From positions 186,001-250,000 of the forward strand of contig NZ_RJKS01000003.1 of the NCBI RefSeq assembly GCF_003762905.1: a DNA stretch of 64,000 nt, written 5' to 3'. Positions 7,539-16,266 of this stretch are shown piece by piece. Position 1 is the first letter of the stretch. Each line of letters opens with the position of its first letter. The notes under the pieces are model-generated. The model saw nothing but the letters and a program-made list of their open reading frames with translations, ran no database searches and was not told the DNA's origin. The DNA comes from Curtobacterium sp. ZW137 (GTDB lineage Bacteria; Actinomycetota; Actinomycetes; Actinomycetales; Microbacteriaceae). Both the position numbers and the translations under genes were made by a program.

Positions 7539-8393
7539 TCAGCGGCTCGAGACGTAGTGGTTCGTGACCTGCGTCTGCGACAGCACGGTGCTGTACACCG
7601 CGGCGTAGCGCATCGAGCCGGTGAAGGAGTAGTTGTTCGCCGTGCCCGGCCACCCGGTCGTGGTGTCGTACCCGACCCGCCAGTACCCGGTGGCGTTCTC
7701 CGGCAGCGTGTACGCGGTGTTCGACGCGACCAGGACACCGTCGGCGTAGAGCCGCATCCCGGTGGCCGCGGACATCGTCGACACGACGTGGTGCCAGGCG
7801 CCGTCGTTGTACGACGCCGGTGAGGTCACGACCTGCACGGCGTTGTTGTACGCGCCGAACACGAGCTGGCCGCTGGTGTTCAGGTAGATCTGCCGGTCGT
7901 GCTGGCCGGACACCGCGACCTGGTTGCTGCCGAAGCCGATGAGGAGCCCGCCGGCGACGGTCGTCTTGAACCAGACCTCCTCGCTGAAGGTCGTCGGGTT
8001 CTTGACCGCGGTGGGCGTGGAGACGAACGACGTGCTGCCGTTGAGGACGTACGAGCTCCCCGGGTCGCGCGGGCACGCGTTCGGGCTCGGCGTCGCGGCG
8101 GTCATCGTGCCCTGGTAGGTGCCGTTCGCACCCTTGCCCGACCAGTCGACGGCGGTCTTCGCGCCCGTCGCCTCGCCGAGCTTGTAGGCGAAGACCGCTC
8201 CGGTCAGGTCGTCGTCGATCGCACCCGAGCAGGTGAAGTCCTTCGCGGTGCCAGCGGTGTTGCTGCTGTCGGTGACCTTCGCGCTGAAGGCCGAGCGGGT
8301 CGGCGCGAACTGGGCGAGCAGCACGACGGCGACGAGGGCCAGCACGAGGACCAGCGCGACGACCTTGCCGTCGCGGAGCCGGACGCCCCTCAC
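7539..8393 (-). CDS. LamG-like exported protein of the SipW locus
   Basis: 284 residues. A basic N-terminus and a membrane span at 10-30 are followed by SAFSAKVTDSSNTAGT at 34-49, nearly the same export motif as in the TasA-like protein upstream. The rest is one concanavalin/LamG fold (about 60-284) ending GSMRYAAVYSTVLSQTQV. It is probably an extracellular carbohydrate- or protein-binding component cleaved by the neighbouring peptidase. The GTG overlaps the peptidase stop by four bases. Confidence 0.75.
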   Translation of the reverse strand: MRGVRLRDGKVVALVLVLALVAVVLLAQFAPTRSAFSAKVTDSSNTAGTAKDFTCSGAIDDDLTGAVFAYKLGEATGAKTAVDWSGKGANGTYQGTMTAATPSPNACPRDPGSSYVLNGSTSFVSTPTAVKNPTTFSEEVWFKTTVAGGLLIGFGSNQVAVSGQHDRQIYLNTSGQLVFGAYNNAVQVVTSPASYNDGAWHHVVSTMSAATGMRLYADGVLVASNTAYTLPENATGYWRVGYDTTTGWPGTANNYSFTGSMRYAAVYSTVLSQTQVTNHYVSSR

Positions 8394-9274
8394 GAGGGCC
8401 GCACCGTGTGGACGCGGCCGACCGCGAGGCACAGCACGAGGGGGATCAGGCATGCGGCGATGAGCAGCGCCCACCCGAGCGGGTCGAGGTCGATGTTCGA
8501 CGTGAGCTGGTACTGGCCGTTCCGGGTGAGCTCGTGGACCACCACGCGGCCGACCTCACCGTCGACCAGGTGGACGCTGTTCCCACCGTGCGCGTCGACC
8601 CGCACCGGGAACATGCCGGAGGAGATGATCGTCGCCTCGACGGAGTGCGGGTGCGCGGTGTTCGTGATGGTCGTCACGTTCACGAACGGCTTGAGCACGA
8701 ACGCCGCGTACGAGACCGTGAGCGCCGATCCGGCGATGCGGAGCGAGCTCCGGGTGACCCGGTCGCTGAAGGGACTCGTCAGCACCCAGATCAGGAGGGT
8801 GCCGATGAGCAGCAACGGGGCCGCCCGGAAGAGCCAGCCGAGGTGCGGGACGAGCAGGGCCGGTGCCCCGACGAGGTTCTCCTGCGTCAGCGTCCACGGG
8901 TCGGTCGCGCCGTTCACGTCGCCGCGGGTGTGGATCCCACCGTCGGCGTCGATGCTGATGACCCGGTGCGTGTACGTGGTGTCGGGGGCCTCGCTGACCC
9001 GGAACGAGACGATGTCGCCCACCTGGAGCGACGACGCCTGGACGGGGAGGTCGAGGACGAGCGTGCCGACCGGAGCCGCCTCGCCCATGGACGGCGTCTC
9101 GACGACGAACATCCGGCCACCGCTCGTGAGGAACAGTGCGGCGGCAGCGAGGAGCACCGCTGCGACGACGGCGACCGACCAGGCGAGGGTGACCTCGAAC
9201 CGGCTGGCGGTCGGGGCGCCGAGGAGCGGGCGGGAGAGGGTGCCGGTCAGCGGGACGGCCGAGGTCTGGCTCAT
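8390..9274 (-). CDS. SipW/ER-type signal peptidase I
   Basis: 294 residues. A membrane span at 28-50 precedes the S26 catalytic core: Ser62 in TPSMG, His103 in TYTHRV (His instead of bacterial Lys, as in SipW and eukaryotic SEC11) and Asp119 in GDVN. Further spans lie at about 148-164, 175-195 and near the C-terminus. SipW enzymes process TasA-type fibre proteins, and its two neighbours carry matching export motifs. A GGAGGG ribosome site precedes the ATG. Confidence 0.85.
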   Translation of the reverse strand: MSQTSAVPLTGTLSRPLLGAPTASRFEVTLAWSVAVVAAVLLAAAALFLTSGGRMFVVETPSMGEAAPVGTLVLDLPVQASSLQVGDIVSFRVSEAPDTTYTHRVISIDADGGIHTRGDVNGATDPWTLTQENLVGAPALLVPHLGWLFRAAPLLLIGTLLIWVLTSPFSDRVTRSSLRIAGSALTVSYAAFVLKPFVNVTTITNTAHPHSVEATIISSGMFPVRVDAHGGNSVHLVDGEVGRVVVHELTRNGQYQLTSNIDLDPLGWALLIAACLIPLVLCLAVGRVHTVRPS

Positions 9275-9343
9275 GGTCGTCCCTCCGGTTCGGATCGAGG
9301 TCGTGCGGGTGGGGTGGTGCTGGTGCTGGTGTCCCAGCGAGGA

Positions 9344-9384
9344 GGTGACACCTCGGCCGGCTCGGGCTCGGTCGAGGTGTCACC
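9344..9384. terminator. Intercistronic hairpin between the TasA-like gene and sipW
   Basis: GGTGACACCTCG 9344-9355 pairs perfectly with CGAGGTGTCACC 9373-9384. With no U tract it is more likely an attenuator or mRNA-stability element, which would keep the structural gene more abundant than the peptidase. Confidence 0.6.
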
Positions 9385-9399
9385 CGGGGGTGGAGCAGA

Positions 9400-10053
9400 T
9401 CAGGCCGTGAAGGTCCAGGTCATCGGGACCGAGGCGGCGAGGCCCTGGTAGGTGTTGCCGGCCGAGGAGTCCAGCGTGACCGCGAAGTTGAACGGGACGC
9501 TCACACCGGCAGCCGGAGCGGCGGGCATCGTGAAGGCCGATGCTGCGGCGCCCTTGAAGCTGGCGAGCGTGCCGGAGAACACGGTGGTCGACCCGGAGGT
9601 GATGACCAGGTTCATCTTCGCGCAGAGGTCGGTCGCGGTGCCGTTCGCCGAGCCGTTGTTCGACTGGGTGCAGGTCGCACCCGGGGTGAGCGTGAAGGTG
9701 CTCGCAGCGGCGGTGCCGGTGTTCTTGATGCTGATCGCCGTGTTGACCGTGTTGCCCGGCGTCATCGTCGTGCTGCCACCGAACTTGTTGATCGTGGCGC
9801 AGGTCGCGGAGTTCGTCGAGACGGAGCCGCCGTCGGTGCTGAGGCAGGTCACCGATGCGTTGGCGTTCTGCTCCTGCATGACGAGCGTGCCGCTGGCGGC
9901 GGTGTTGCTGCTGTTGGTGATGCTCGCCGCGAACCCGGAGAGGGTGCCGGTGAGGGAGAGGGAGAGCAGGACGGCGGCGAAGATGCCCGCGATGAGCGCA
10001 ACAGGCGCAAAGCGGAGGCGCTTCACCGGGGAGATGCGGTGCGGGTTCGACAC
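9400..10053 (-). CDS. TasA/CalY-like fibre protein
   Basis: 217 residues: basic start, membrane segment 17-38, then SGFAASITNSSNTAAS at 39-54, the typical SipW-dependent cleavage and maturation region. The rest is a Ser/Thr/Ala-rich beta protein with four cysteines. Family members polymerise into extracellular fibres or biofilm matrix; here that role is inferred from the signal region and the adjacent ER-type peptidase. The start is GTG with GAGGT 4 bases upstream. Confidence 0.7.
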   Translation of the reverse strand: MSNPHRISPVKRLRFAPVALIAGIFAAVLLSLSLTGTLSGFAASITNSSNTAASGTLVMQEQNANASVTCLSTDGGSVSTNSATCATINKFGGSTTMTPGNTVNTAISIKNTGTAAASTFTLTPGATCTQSNNGSANGTATDLCAKMNLVITSGSTTVFSGTLASFKGAAASAFTMPAAPAAGVSVPFNFAVTLDSSAGNTYQGLAASVPMTWTFTA

Positions 10054-10107
10054 GGGGTACCTCGATGATCAGGAGTGGATGGGGCGCCACCGGGATGGCG
10101 TTTCTTG

Positions 10108-10120
10108 CTTGATCATCAAG
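10108..10120. promoter_or_regulatory. Palindromic operator, probably for the MarR regulator
   Basis: CTTGATCATCAAG, a 13-bp palindrome in a local A+T-rich stretch between the divergent TasA-like and marR genes. TTGATNATCAA symmetry is typical of MarR-family sites. Confidence 0.5.
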
Positions 10121-10238
10121 ATAGCCAGTCATTCACATAACTGGAAGCGCAGCCATTGCCCCAGAGCGGGGGGCAGCCAGCGACCACGCCGGGAGTCCGT
10201 GCCATCCTTGCGACGGAACACGACAGGGAGAGGACCCG

Positions 10239-10709
10239 GTGGCAGGGACAGCAGAGGGTGACGCGGCGGAGCTGCTCGGGGCGCTCGACGCCGTCATCCG
10301 CGCGGAGCGGGGCCTCGCCGGGCAGCTCAGTGACCGCGCGGGGATCCACGAGACCGGCCTCCGCGCGCTCGCACAGATCAGCGACACCGGGTACGCGACG
10401 GCGACGGAGCTCTCCGGCTACCTCAGCCTGACGTCGGGCGCGGTGACGAACCTGGTCGACCGGCTCGCCGCCGCCGGCCTGGTCGAGCGTCGCCCGAACC
10501 CGTCGGACCGCCGGGGGTCCCTGATCCTGCTCAGCCCGGCGGGTGAAGCCGTGATCGCCGACGCGCGGGAGCGGTACGCCACGGTCCTGCGGGCCGTCCA
10601 CGCCGCCACCGGGGTCGACCTGACCAGCGTGTTGAACGACGTCGCGACCGGGCTCCTCCAGCAGGGTGCTGCGATGGAGTCCGAAGAGGACGCCGCGGGG
10701 AACGCCTGA
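10239..10709 (+). CDS. MarR-family regulator
   Basis: 156 residues. The winged helix spans about 45-110 with LTSGAVTNLVDRLAAAGLVE as recognition helix and the wing RRPNPSDRRGS at 86-96. The GTG follows a purine-rich AGGGAGAGGA site. It is divergent from the SipW locus, with a palindrome between them, so autoregulation and control of that locus are likely. The inducer is unknown. Confidence 0.8.
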   Translation: MAGTAEGDAAELLGALDAVIRAERGLAGQLSDRAGIHETGLRALAQISDTGYATATELSGYLSLTSGAVTNLVDRLAAAGLVERRPNPSDRRGSLILLSPAGEAVIADARERYATVLRAVHAATGVDLTSVLNDVATGLLQQGAAMESEEDAAGNA

Positions 10710-10712
10710 GCG

Positions 10713-10919
10713 CTACTCCGGGTTGCTCGGCGACGGGCTCGAGATCGGCGTGAGGAACAGCGACGGTGCCGCCGGGTCGGCAGCGGCGCCGCTGACCACC
10801 TCGACCTCGATGTCCAGGCCGCGTGCCGGGTCCTGATCGAGTTCGAGGCCGTTCTCGGCCACCTGGTCCTCGGGGATCGCGCGGCCCTGGGAGGGATCGA
10901 ACGCGCTGCTCATCGACAT
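10713..10919 (-). CDS. Small acidic hypothetical protein
   Basis: 68 residues, acidic, starting MSMSSAFDPSQGRAIPED and ending SPSPSNPE, with no membrane span or recognised domain. CATGCT ends 6 bp before this ATG, which favours it over the ATG two codons later. Unknown function. Confidence 0.55.
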   Translation of the reverse strand: MSMSSAFDPSQGRAIPEDQVAENGLELDQDPARGLDIEVEVVSGAAADPAAPSLFLTPISSPSPSNPE

Positions 10920-10952
10920 GGGACGAGCATGCCCGCCGTCGATGAGCAGCGC

Positions 10953-13900
10953 CTATGAATCACCCCTGTCGGACGCGATGAGTTCGAGCTGCGTGAGCGT
11001 CACGGCGGACGTCGGGGTGAAGTCGAACGTGTCACCGCCCCCGGAGATTCGGAACACCCGTGTCTGCCCGGCCCACTCGAACACCGCGTCGGCGACCGTG
11101 ACCACCGTCGATCCGAGCGCGACCTGCCACGAGTACGCCCCGGGCGCGGCGGCCGTCACCGTGTACAGCGAGGCCGACGCGATCGCGACCGGGAACGAGA
11201 CCGTCGAGCCCGCGGCGAGCGCCGTCACGGTCCGGCCGGTGTCGTCTGCCAGCGGCGACGCCCCCACGGGGAGCACGTCGGTCGGGGTGTCCCGGTACCC
11301 GTGCACGTCCGAGGCCGAGACCGGCCGCGTGTCCGCTGCCCAGCCGGTGGGCGTCTCGGAGAGCTCGATGACGATCGTCGCCGCGCCGGCGACGACCGCG
11401 TGCGGGATGCTGATGGAGTTCCAGGGCGACCCGTCGACCGTGACGGAGGCGATGAACCGACCAGCGCCGGCGGTCTCGATGACCGTCACCGATCCTCCCG
11501 TCTGACGCAGCACCGCGCGACGGACCGACGGCGGCACGATCACGTAGGAACCACTGGCCGGTGCCAGCGGGTACAGGCCGATCGTCGCGAAGACGTACCA
11601 GGCGCTCATCTCGCCGTTGTCCTCGTCACCGGGGTAGCCCTGGCCGAGGTCCGACCCGACGAACAGGCGGTCGACGGATTCGCGGACGATCCGGTGTGCG
11701 TCGTCGTGGCGTCCGGTGAACATCGGGAAGAACGGGATGTGGTGCGCGGGCTGGTTCGAGAGCCCGAGCATGCCCATCCGCACGTCGCGGGCCTCGGTCA
11801 TCTCGTGGATCGGGAAGCCGTAGTGTCCGGCACGGTCGGTCGCGCCGGTCTCCCGGGCGGCGAAGAACCGGTCGATCGCGGCGTCGAACCCGGTCGGCCC
11901 GCCGTGCAGGTCGACGATGCCGACGCCGTCGTGCGGCGCGGTGAACATCGTCCCCCAGGCGTTCGTCTCGGTGTAGTCACCGCCCCACTGGTCGGGGTCG
12001 TAGCCCTCGCCCTCGCGCCACCGCCCGTCGGGGGTCCGCCCGATGAAGAACCCGCGGCGCCGGTCGAACACGTTCCGGTACTGCAGGGACCGGCGGGCGA
12101 ACCACTCGGCCTCTGCCGCGTACCGCTCGCGCGCCGCGGTGTCGGTGGTGCGATCAGCCAGGGCGGTGGCCATCACCGAGACGCTCCAGTCGTTGATCGC
12201 GGCGTCCAGGGTCCAGGACATCCCCTCGGCGGTGTCGGTGTCGACGTGGCCGCGGAAGGCGCCCGGGAGGCTCCCCTTGCGCCCGACACGCTCGTCCCGC
12301 GGCGGGACGGTCGCGTTCTTCACCGCGCTCCGGTACGCCTGCTCCAGGTCGAACCCGTCCACGCCCTTCGACACGAGGTCGCCGAACACGGTGTCGCTCG
12401 TGGTGCCCGTCATGCAGTCCTCGGCGCCGGGGGCGCTCCAGCGGGGGGTCCACCCGCCGTCGGAGAAGTGCTGGACGAAGCCCTGCGCGAGCTCGGCAGC
12501 GGTGTCCGGGGTGAGCAGTCCGAGGAGCGGCCACGCGGTGCGGTAGGTGTCCCAGAATCCGTTCGTGGTCGTCATCGCCCCGTCGACCGCCTCGGGACCG
12601 GGCTCGTCGCGGATCGGCTGCGCGAGGACGTCGCCGTACGGGGAGCGGTAGTGCGGCGTGCCGGTGAGCGCGGTCTCGCCGGCACGGTTCGGGTAGAGGA
12701 ACAGGCGGTACAGGTCCGAGTAGATCGAGGTCAGCTGGTCCTCGGTCGCACCCTCGACCTCGAGCGTCGCGAGCTCGGCGGTCCAGAGCTCCTCGGCGCG
12801 GGCGCGCATGGCGTCGAAGGAGCCGGCGGCGTCGAGGTTCGCCCGGGCGTCCGCGAAGGAGACCGTCGAGATCCCGAGGAGCACGTCCGTGTCCCCCGCG
12901 ACCGCGAACCACCCGCGGAGTTCCCCGTCCGCGGACGTCGTGTGGTCCTCGGTCACCCCGGGGACCCGCAGGTGCACGAAGTGCGGCGGCGTGCTGGGGC
13001 GGTCGTCGAGGTGCGCCTCCACCACCGCGGTGCCGTCCTCGATGCGCACGGTCGCGTCGAGGACCCGGCCGTGGTGGTCGAGGACGACGCTGCGGATGCC
13101 GGTGAACCGGAAGCCGAGGGCGAACTCCCCCGCGGTCATCTCCGCCGTGACGCCGTGCTCGAGCGCCACCCGGTAGCGGTGCGGGCCGTCGAGTTCCTCG
13201 TCGTGGTCGAACGCCAGCGCCCGGGCCACCCGGTCCGGGTCCGGCGACGCGAGCGGGGACGGCATCACCTGGAACACCCCGCGGTCCCCCATCCACGGCG
13301 ACGGGATGTGGCTGGTCGCGAAGGCCTGGATCGCGGGCCGGTTGTCACGCGGACGGTTGTGCTCCTGGTACGCGTACGGCCACCGGTTGCTCGCGGCGTC
13401 GGTCATCGGCAGGCCGAACACGCCGCCGTGCGGGAGCCCGACGAGGGGCGCGTTGTTGCCGCGGGAGAACCGGGAGGACGCCTGGGTGCCGCGGGTGGTC
13501 CGCACGTGGTCCAGCGGGCGGGTCGCTGCGGGCCGCCGGGACGGTGCGATCCGGACGTCGTCGAGCCAGCCGCGGAGGGCCGTCAGGGTGCCCATGTCGT
13601 CGGCGGCGGCCGGCGTGGCGGAGCCGAGCCGGGCCTCCAGGCGGTCGACGACCCGACCCGCGAACGGCGCGAGGTCGACCTCACGCCGGTTCCACTGGTC
13701 CACCCACTGCTTGCGCGCGGCGTCCTGGGCGGCGGGGGTCAGCGCGTCGCCGTAGTGGTCGGTGGCGGAGTCGCTCAGCCGGGAGCCGTCGGTGAACAGC
13801 ACGTCGAGGGTGAAGGCCGTGGCGTCCCAGAAGTGGTCGAGGTCCGCGACGTCCGGCTCGGTCCGGCCCGCCGGCAGGGTGCGCTCCGCGAACCAGACCC

Positions 13901-14075
13901 AGGACAGCCGGTCCCCCGACTCGATCGTCCGTCCCGAGAAGCCGGGAACGCTCGCGTCGACGGTGCCGGTGCCCTCCGGTCGTTCGACGAGGTACCCCTC
14001 GAGGGACGTGAAGCCGACATGGTTCCTGGCGGCGACGGCCGTCGTCGGGCCACCGCTCCGTTGCAGTTCTCGCAC
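10953..14075 (-). CDS. GH92 family alpha-mannosidase
   Basis: 1040 residues. The N-terminal half is the GH92 beta-sandwich; GNNAPLVGLPHGGVFGLPM and NRPRDNRPA near 200-250 and the late block GEMSAWYVFATIGLYPL are conserved family signatures. GH92 enzymes are calcium-dependent exo-acting alpha-mannosidases that trim fungal or plant mannans and N-glycans. An extra beta-rich region of about 150 residues follows the catalytic part. I see no signal peptide. The GTG has TAGGGT as -10 box 6 bp upstream. Confidence 0.85.
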   Translation of the reverse strand: MRELQRSGGPTTAVAARNHVGFTSLEGYLVERPEGTGTVDASVPGFSGRTIESGDRLSWVWFAERTLPAGRTEPDVADLDHFWDATAFTLDVLFTDGSRLSDSATDHYGDALTPAAQDAARKQWVDQWNRREVDLAPFAGRVVDRLEARLGSATPAAADDMGTLTALRGWLDDVRIAPSRRPAATRPLDHVRTTRGTQASSRFSRGNNAPLVGLPHGGVFGLPMTDAASNRWPYAYQEHNRPRDNRPAIQAFATSHIPSPWMGDRGVFQVMPSPLASPDPDRVARALAFDHDEELDGPHRYRVALEHGVTAEMTAGEFALGFRFTGIRSVVLDHHGRVLDATVRIEDGTAVVEAHLDDRPSTPPHFVHLRVPGVTEDHTTSADGELRGWFAVAGDTDVLLGISTVSFADARANLDAAGSFDAMRARAEELWTAELATLEVEGATEDQLTSIYSDLYRLFLYPNRAGETALTGTPHYRSPYGDVLAQPIRDEPGPEAVDGAMTTTNGFWDTYRTAWPLLGLLTPDTAAELAQGFVQHFSDGGWTPRWSAPGAEDCMTGTTSDTVFGDLVSKGVDGFDLEQAYRSAVKNATVPPRDERVGRKGSLPGAFRGHVDTDTAEGMSWTLDAAINDWSVSVMATALADRTTDTAARERYAAEAEWFARRSLQYRNVFDRRRGFFIGRTPDGRWREGEGYDPDQWGGDYTETNAWGTMFTAPHDGVGIVDLHGGPTGFDAAIDRFFAARETGATDRAGHYGFPIHEMTEARDVRMGMLGLSNQPAHHIPFFPMFTGRHDDAHRIVRESVDRLFVGSDLGQGYPGDEDNGEMSAWYVFATIGLYPLAPASGSYVIVPPSVRRAVLRQTGGSVTVIETAGAGRFIASVTVDGSPWNSISIPHAVVAGAATIVIELSETPTGWAADTRPVSASDVHGYRDTPTDVLPVGASPLADDTGRTVTALAAGSTVSFPVAIASASLYTVTAAAPGAYSWQVALGSTVVTVADAVFEWAGQTRVFRISGGGDTFDFTPTSAVTLTQLELIASDRGDS

Positions 14076-14252
14076 GCCCCCACCCTATTTGCTCCAACGG
14101 ATGGACGAAACCCCGTGCTCGTCGGGACGTCGCCGACCGGGCGCTCGATCGAGTGCGCAGCAACGGGCCCCCACTGCTGCACCAGCTGCCGTTCGTGCGC
14201 AGTCGATCACCGTCGACGACGACCCGTTCCTCGTCCCGTCCGCCGGGTCGGG

Positions 14253-15824
14253 TCAGCCCTGGTTGTGACCCGGGGCGTTCTCCGAGTTGCCGGGACCCGT
14301 GTCCGCGGAGGTCGTGTCGGCGGAGGTCGAGTCGGCAGCGCCCGTGCCGGACGACGAGGTGTCCGCCGCACCGCTGTCGAGCGGTGTCTGGACCGGCAGC
14401 GTCGGCTCGACCGAGGGTTCCGGACCGTTCGACGGCTCCGCGGGCTGGGACGGCGCGGGCTCGACGGTCTGCGAGGGCTGCGGCGCGGTCGTCTGCGACG
14501 GCTGGGTGGGCTCGGACGGCTCGTCCTGGGGCTGTGAGGGCTCGTCGCTCGGCTGCTCGTCGACCGGCGCGGACGGCGAGGTCGAGCTCGACTCGGTCGG
14601 AGCCGGGGTCCCGCCGCCGTTGCCGAGCGCGAGCACCGCGACGACGATCCCGGCGAGCACGAGCACACCGACGATCACGAGCGTGATCACCAGGCCGCGC
14701 CGACGCTTCTTCGCAGGTGGCGCGTCCGACACCGGCGACGCGGCAACCGGGCCACCTCCGCCGCCGGTCGGCTCGCCGGTTCCGCGCTGGGTCCCCAGGA
14801 TCGTGGTCGCCTGGTCGTCCGATCCGGAGGCCTGACTCGCCGGCATCACGCGGGTCGCGTCGTCATCGGGTCCGCGCACGGGCATCGCGCGCGTCGCCTC
14901 GTCGGCCTGCGCCGATCCCGGGGCGCCGAGCACGGCGGTGGCACCTGCGGCCCCGGCGGCCGCAGCCGCCGCGGTGAGCGTGCCGGGGCCTCCTGGCAGG
15001 AGCTGCGTCGCGGGCGCACCGTCGTCGTACGCCAGCGCGCGGAGTCGTTCGGCCGCTTCCGTGGCCGACGGCCGCTCGGCGGGGTCGGTCGCCGTCATCA
15101 CGTGCAGGAGCACGCGCCAGGCCGTCGGCAGTGCCGGGTCGATCTCCGGCGAGCGGGTGAGCCGTGCGGTCGCGGACTCGACCGCGCTGCCGGGGAACGG
15201 CATCCGGCCGGTCAGGCACTCGAGGAGCACGAGACCGAGCGAGTACACGTCGGACTTCCCGCTGATGCCCTGCGCGGTGACCTGCTCCGGGGCGAGGTAC
15301 GCGGCGGTCCCCATCACGGTGCCGGTCCCCGTGACCCGGGCGGCGTCGCGGAGGAGCGCGATCCCGAAGTCCGCGAGCTTCACGTGCGAGCCGTCCGCCT
15401 CGAGCAGGACGTTCGCCGGCTTCACGTCGCGGTGCACGATGCCCTGCGCGTGCACGGCGGCGAGGCCGTCCGCGACCTGCGCACCGACCCGAGCCGTGGT
15501 CGAGCGGTCGAGCGGTCCTTCACGGAGGCGGGTCGCGAGGTCACTGCCCGGGACGAGTTCCATGACGAGGTACGAGTCACCGTCGGCGTCGTCGAGCGCG
15601 GCGTCGTAGAGCGTCACGAGCGCCGGGCTGCGGAGGCCGGCGAGGACCTGGATCTCCGCCTCGGCGCGGGCGCGTTCCCCGTGGTCCACCGCCCCCATGC
15701 GGAACACCTTGACCGCCACTTCGCGTCCGAGTTGCTCGTCGACCGCGCGGTACACGGACGCCATGCCCCCGTGTCCGAGCGTTCCCGTGACGCGGTACCT
15801 GCCGCCGAAGACCCGTTCTTCCAT
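14253..15824 (-). CDS. Transmembrane Ser/Thr protein kinase (PknB type)
   Basis: 523 residues. The Hanks kinase domain covers about 8-265 with glycine loop LGHGGMAS, Lys39, HRDVKPAN at 131-138 and DFG at 152-154. A linker rich in Ala, Gly and Thr, then KKRRR and one membrane span near 375-400 precede an extracellular tail rich in Ser, Pro, Thr and Glu, with no PASTA repeats. ATG 15824 is preferred over TTG 15833 because TAGGTT ends 7 bp before the ATG. Substrates are unknown. Confidence 0.9.
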   Translation of the reverse strand: MEERVFGGRYRVTGTLGHGGMASVYRAVDEQLGREVAVKVFRMGAVDHGERARAEAEIQVLAGLRSPALVTLYDAALDDADGDSYLVMELVPGSDLATRLREGPLDRSTTARVGAQVADGLAAVHAQGIVHRDVKPANVLLEADGSHVKLADFGIALLRDAARVTGTGTVMGTAAYLAPEQVTAQGISGKSDVYSLGLVLLECLTGRMPFPGSAVESATARLTRSPEIDPALPTAWRVLLHVMTATDPAERPSATEAAERLRALAYDDGAPATQLLPGGPGTLTAAAAAAGAAGATAVLGAPGSAQADEATRAMPVRGPDDDATRVMPASQASGSDDQATTILGTQRGTGEPTGGGGGPVAASPVSDAPPAKKRRRGLVITLVIVGVLVLAGIVVAVLALGNGGGTPAPTESSSTSPSAPVDEQPSDEPSQPQDEPSEPTQPSQTTAPQPSQTVEPAPSQPAEPSNGPEPSVEPTLPVQTPLDSGAADTSSSGTGAADSTSADTTSADTGPGNSENAPGHNQG

Positions 15825-15868
15825 GCCCGGCAACCTACCGGCACGACCTGACGGCCCCCGCGTGGACG

Positions 15869-15897
15869 GGGCGGCTCCGGTGTCCCCGGAGCCGCCC
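15869..15897 (-). terminator. Terminator hairpin after the 38-residue gene
   Basis: GGGCGGCTCCGG 15869-15880 pairs with CCGGAGCCGCCC 15886-15897 around a 5-base loop. It lies just past the small gene and before the kinase start. Confidence 0.6.
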
Positions 15898-15903
15898 GCG
15901 GAC

Positions 15904-16020
15904 CTACAGCAGCTGCAGGACCGCGCCCGCGAGGGTCACGATCGCCGTCACGAGCCCGAGGACCTCGAGCACGAGGACGGACGTCCTGCGGTTGCCGCAC
16001 CGATGCCGGTGTTTCGCCAT
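15904..16020 (-). CDS. 38-residue single-span membrane peptide
   Basis: The product begins with the basic stretch MAKHRHRCGNRRTS and continues as one hydrophobic helix ending AGAVLQLL. An AGGGAGG ribosome site lies 7 bases before the ATG and a strong hairpin follows the stop, so this looks like a real monocistronic small gene despite its length. It is divergent from the candidate small RNA at 16102. It resembles small stress or type I toxin-like peptides only in shape. Function unknown. Confidence 0.55.
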   Translation of the reverse strand: MAKHRHRCGNRRTSVLVLEVLGLVTAIVTLAGAVLQLL

Positions 16021-16066
16021 CGTCGGCCTCCCTTCCCAGGGCAGGAGACCGTGGTCCGAGCTCCCC

Positions 16067-16095
16067 TTCCGATGGTCCGGAGGGTCGCGTAGACT
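16067..16095 (+). promoter_or_regulatory. Promoter of the candidate small RNA
   Basis: TTCCGA 16067-16072, a 17-bp spacer and TAGACT 16090-16095. No gene starts downstream on this strand. Confidence 0.45.
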
Positions 16096-16101
16096 CGATC
16101 A

Positions 16102-16190
16102 CCGTAGGCGGTTCGAGTTACTACGCAACTCAGACCACTGACCTCTTCACGAGGTGAGATCAGCCCCTGGTTGCCACCGGGGGCTTTTCT
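16102..16190 (+). ncRNA. Candidate small RNA with intrinsic terminator
   Basis: About 90 nt between the promoter and a terminator. It holds GAGTT/AACTC (16115-16131), ACCTC/GAGGT (16141-16155) and a 10-bp terminator stem AGCCCCTGGT/ACCGGGGGCT (16162-16171 with 16176-16185) followed by TTTCT. No reading frame worth calling lies inside. It is antisense to nothing annotated and convergent with the PAP2 gene. It may be a trans-acting sRNA or a regulator of the adjacent 38-residue peptide; I do not recognise an Rfam family. Confidence 0.45.
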
Positions 16191-16266
16191 CGTGCTTCTT
16201 CGAGTCCGGCCGGGCTTCGCCTGGAGTCCCGGCCGACGTATCGATCCTTGCCTGGTCCGACCGTCG

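Noticed and set aside
11301..14537. A very long open frame on the plus strand opposite the GH92 gene
   Set aside because: High G+C leaves antisense frames open; the protein is Arg/Gly/Val-rich low-complexity and the GH92 frame carries clear family signatures.
16106..16165. tRNA gene suggested by GGTTCGAGTT
   Set aside because: No acceptor or anticodon arm can be drawn around it.
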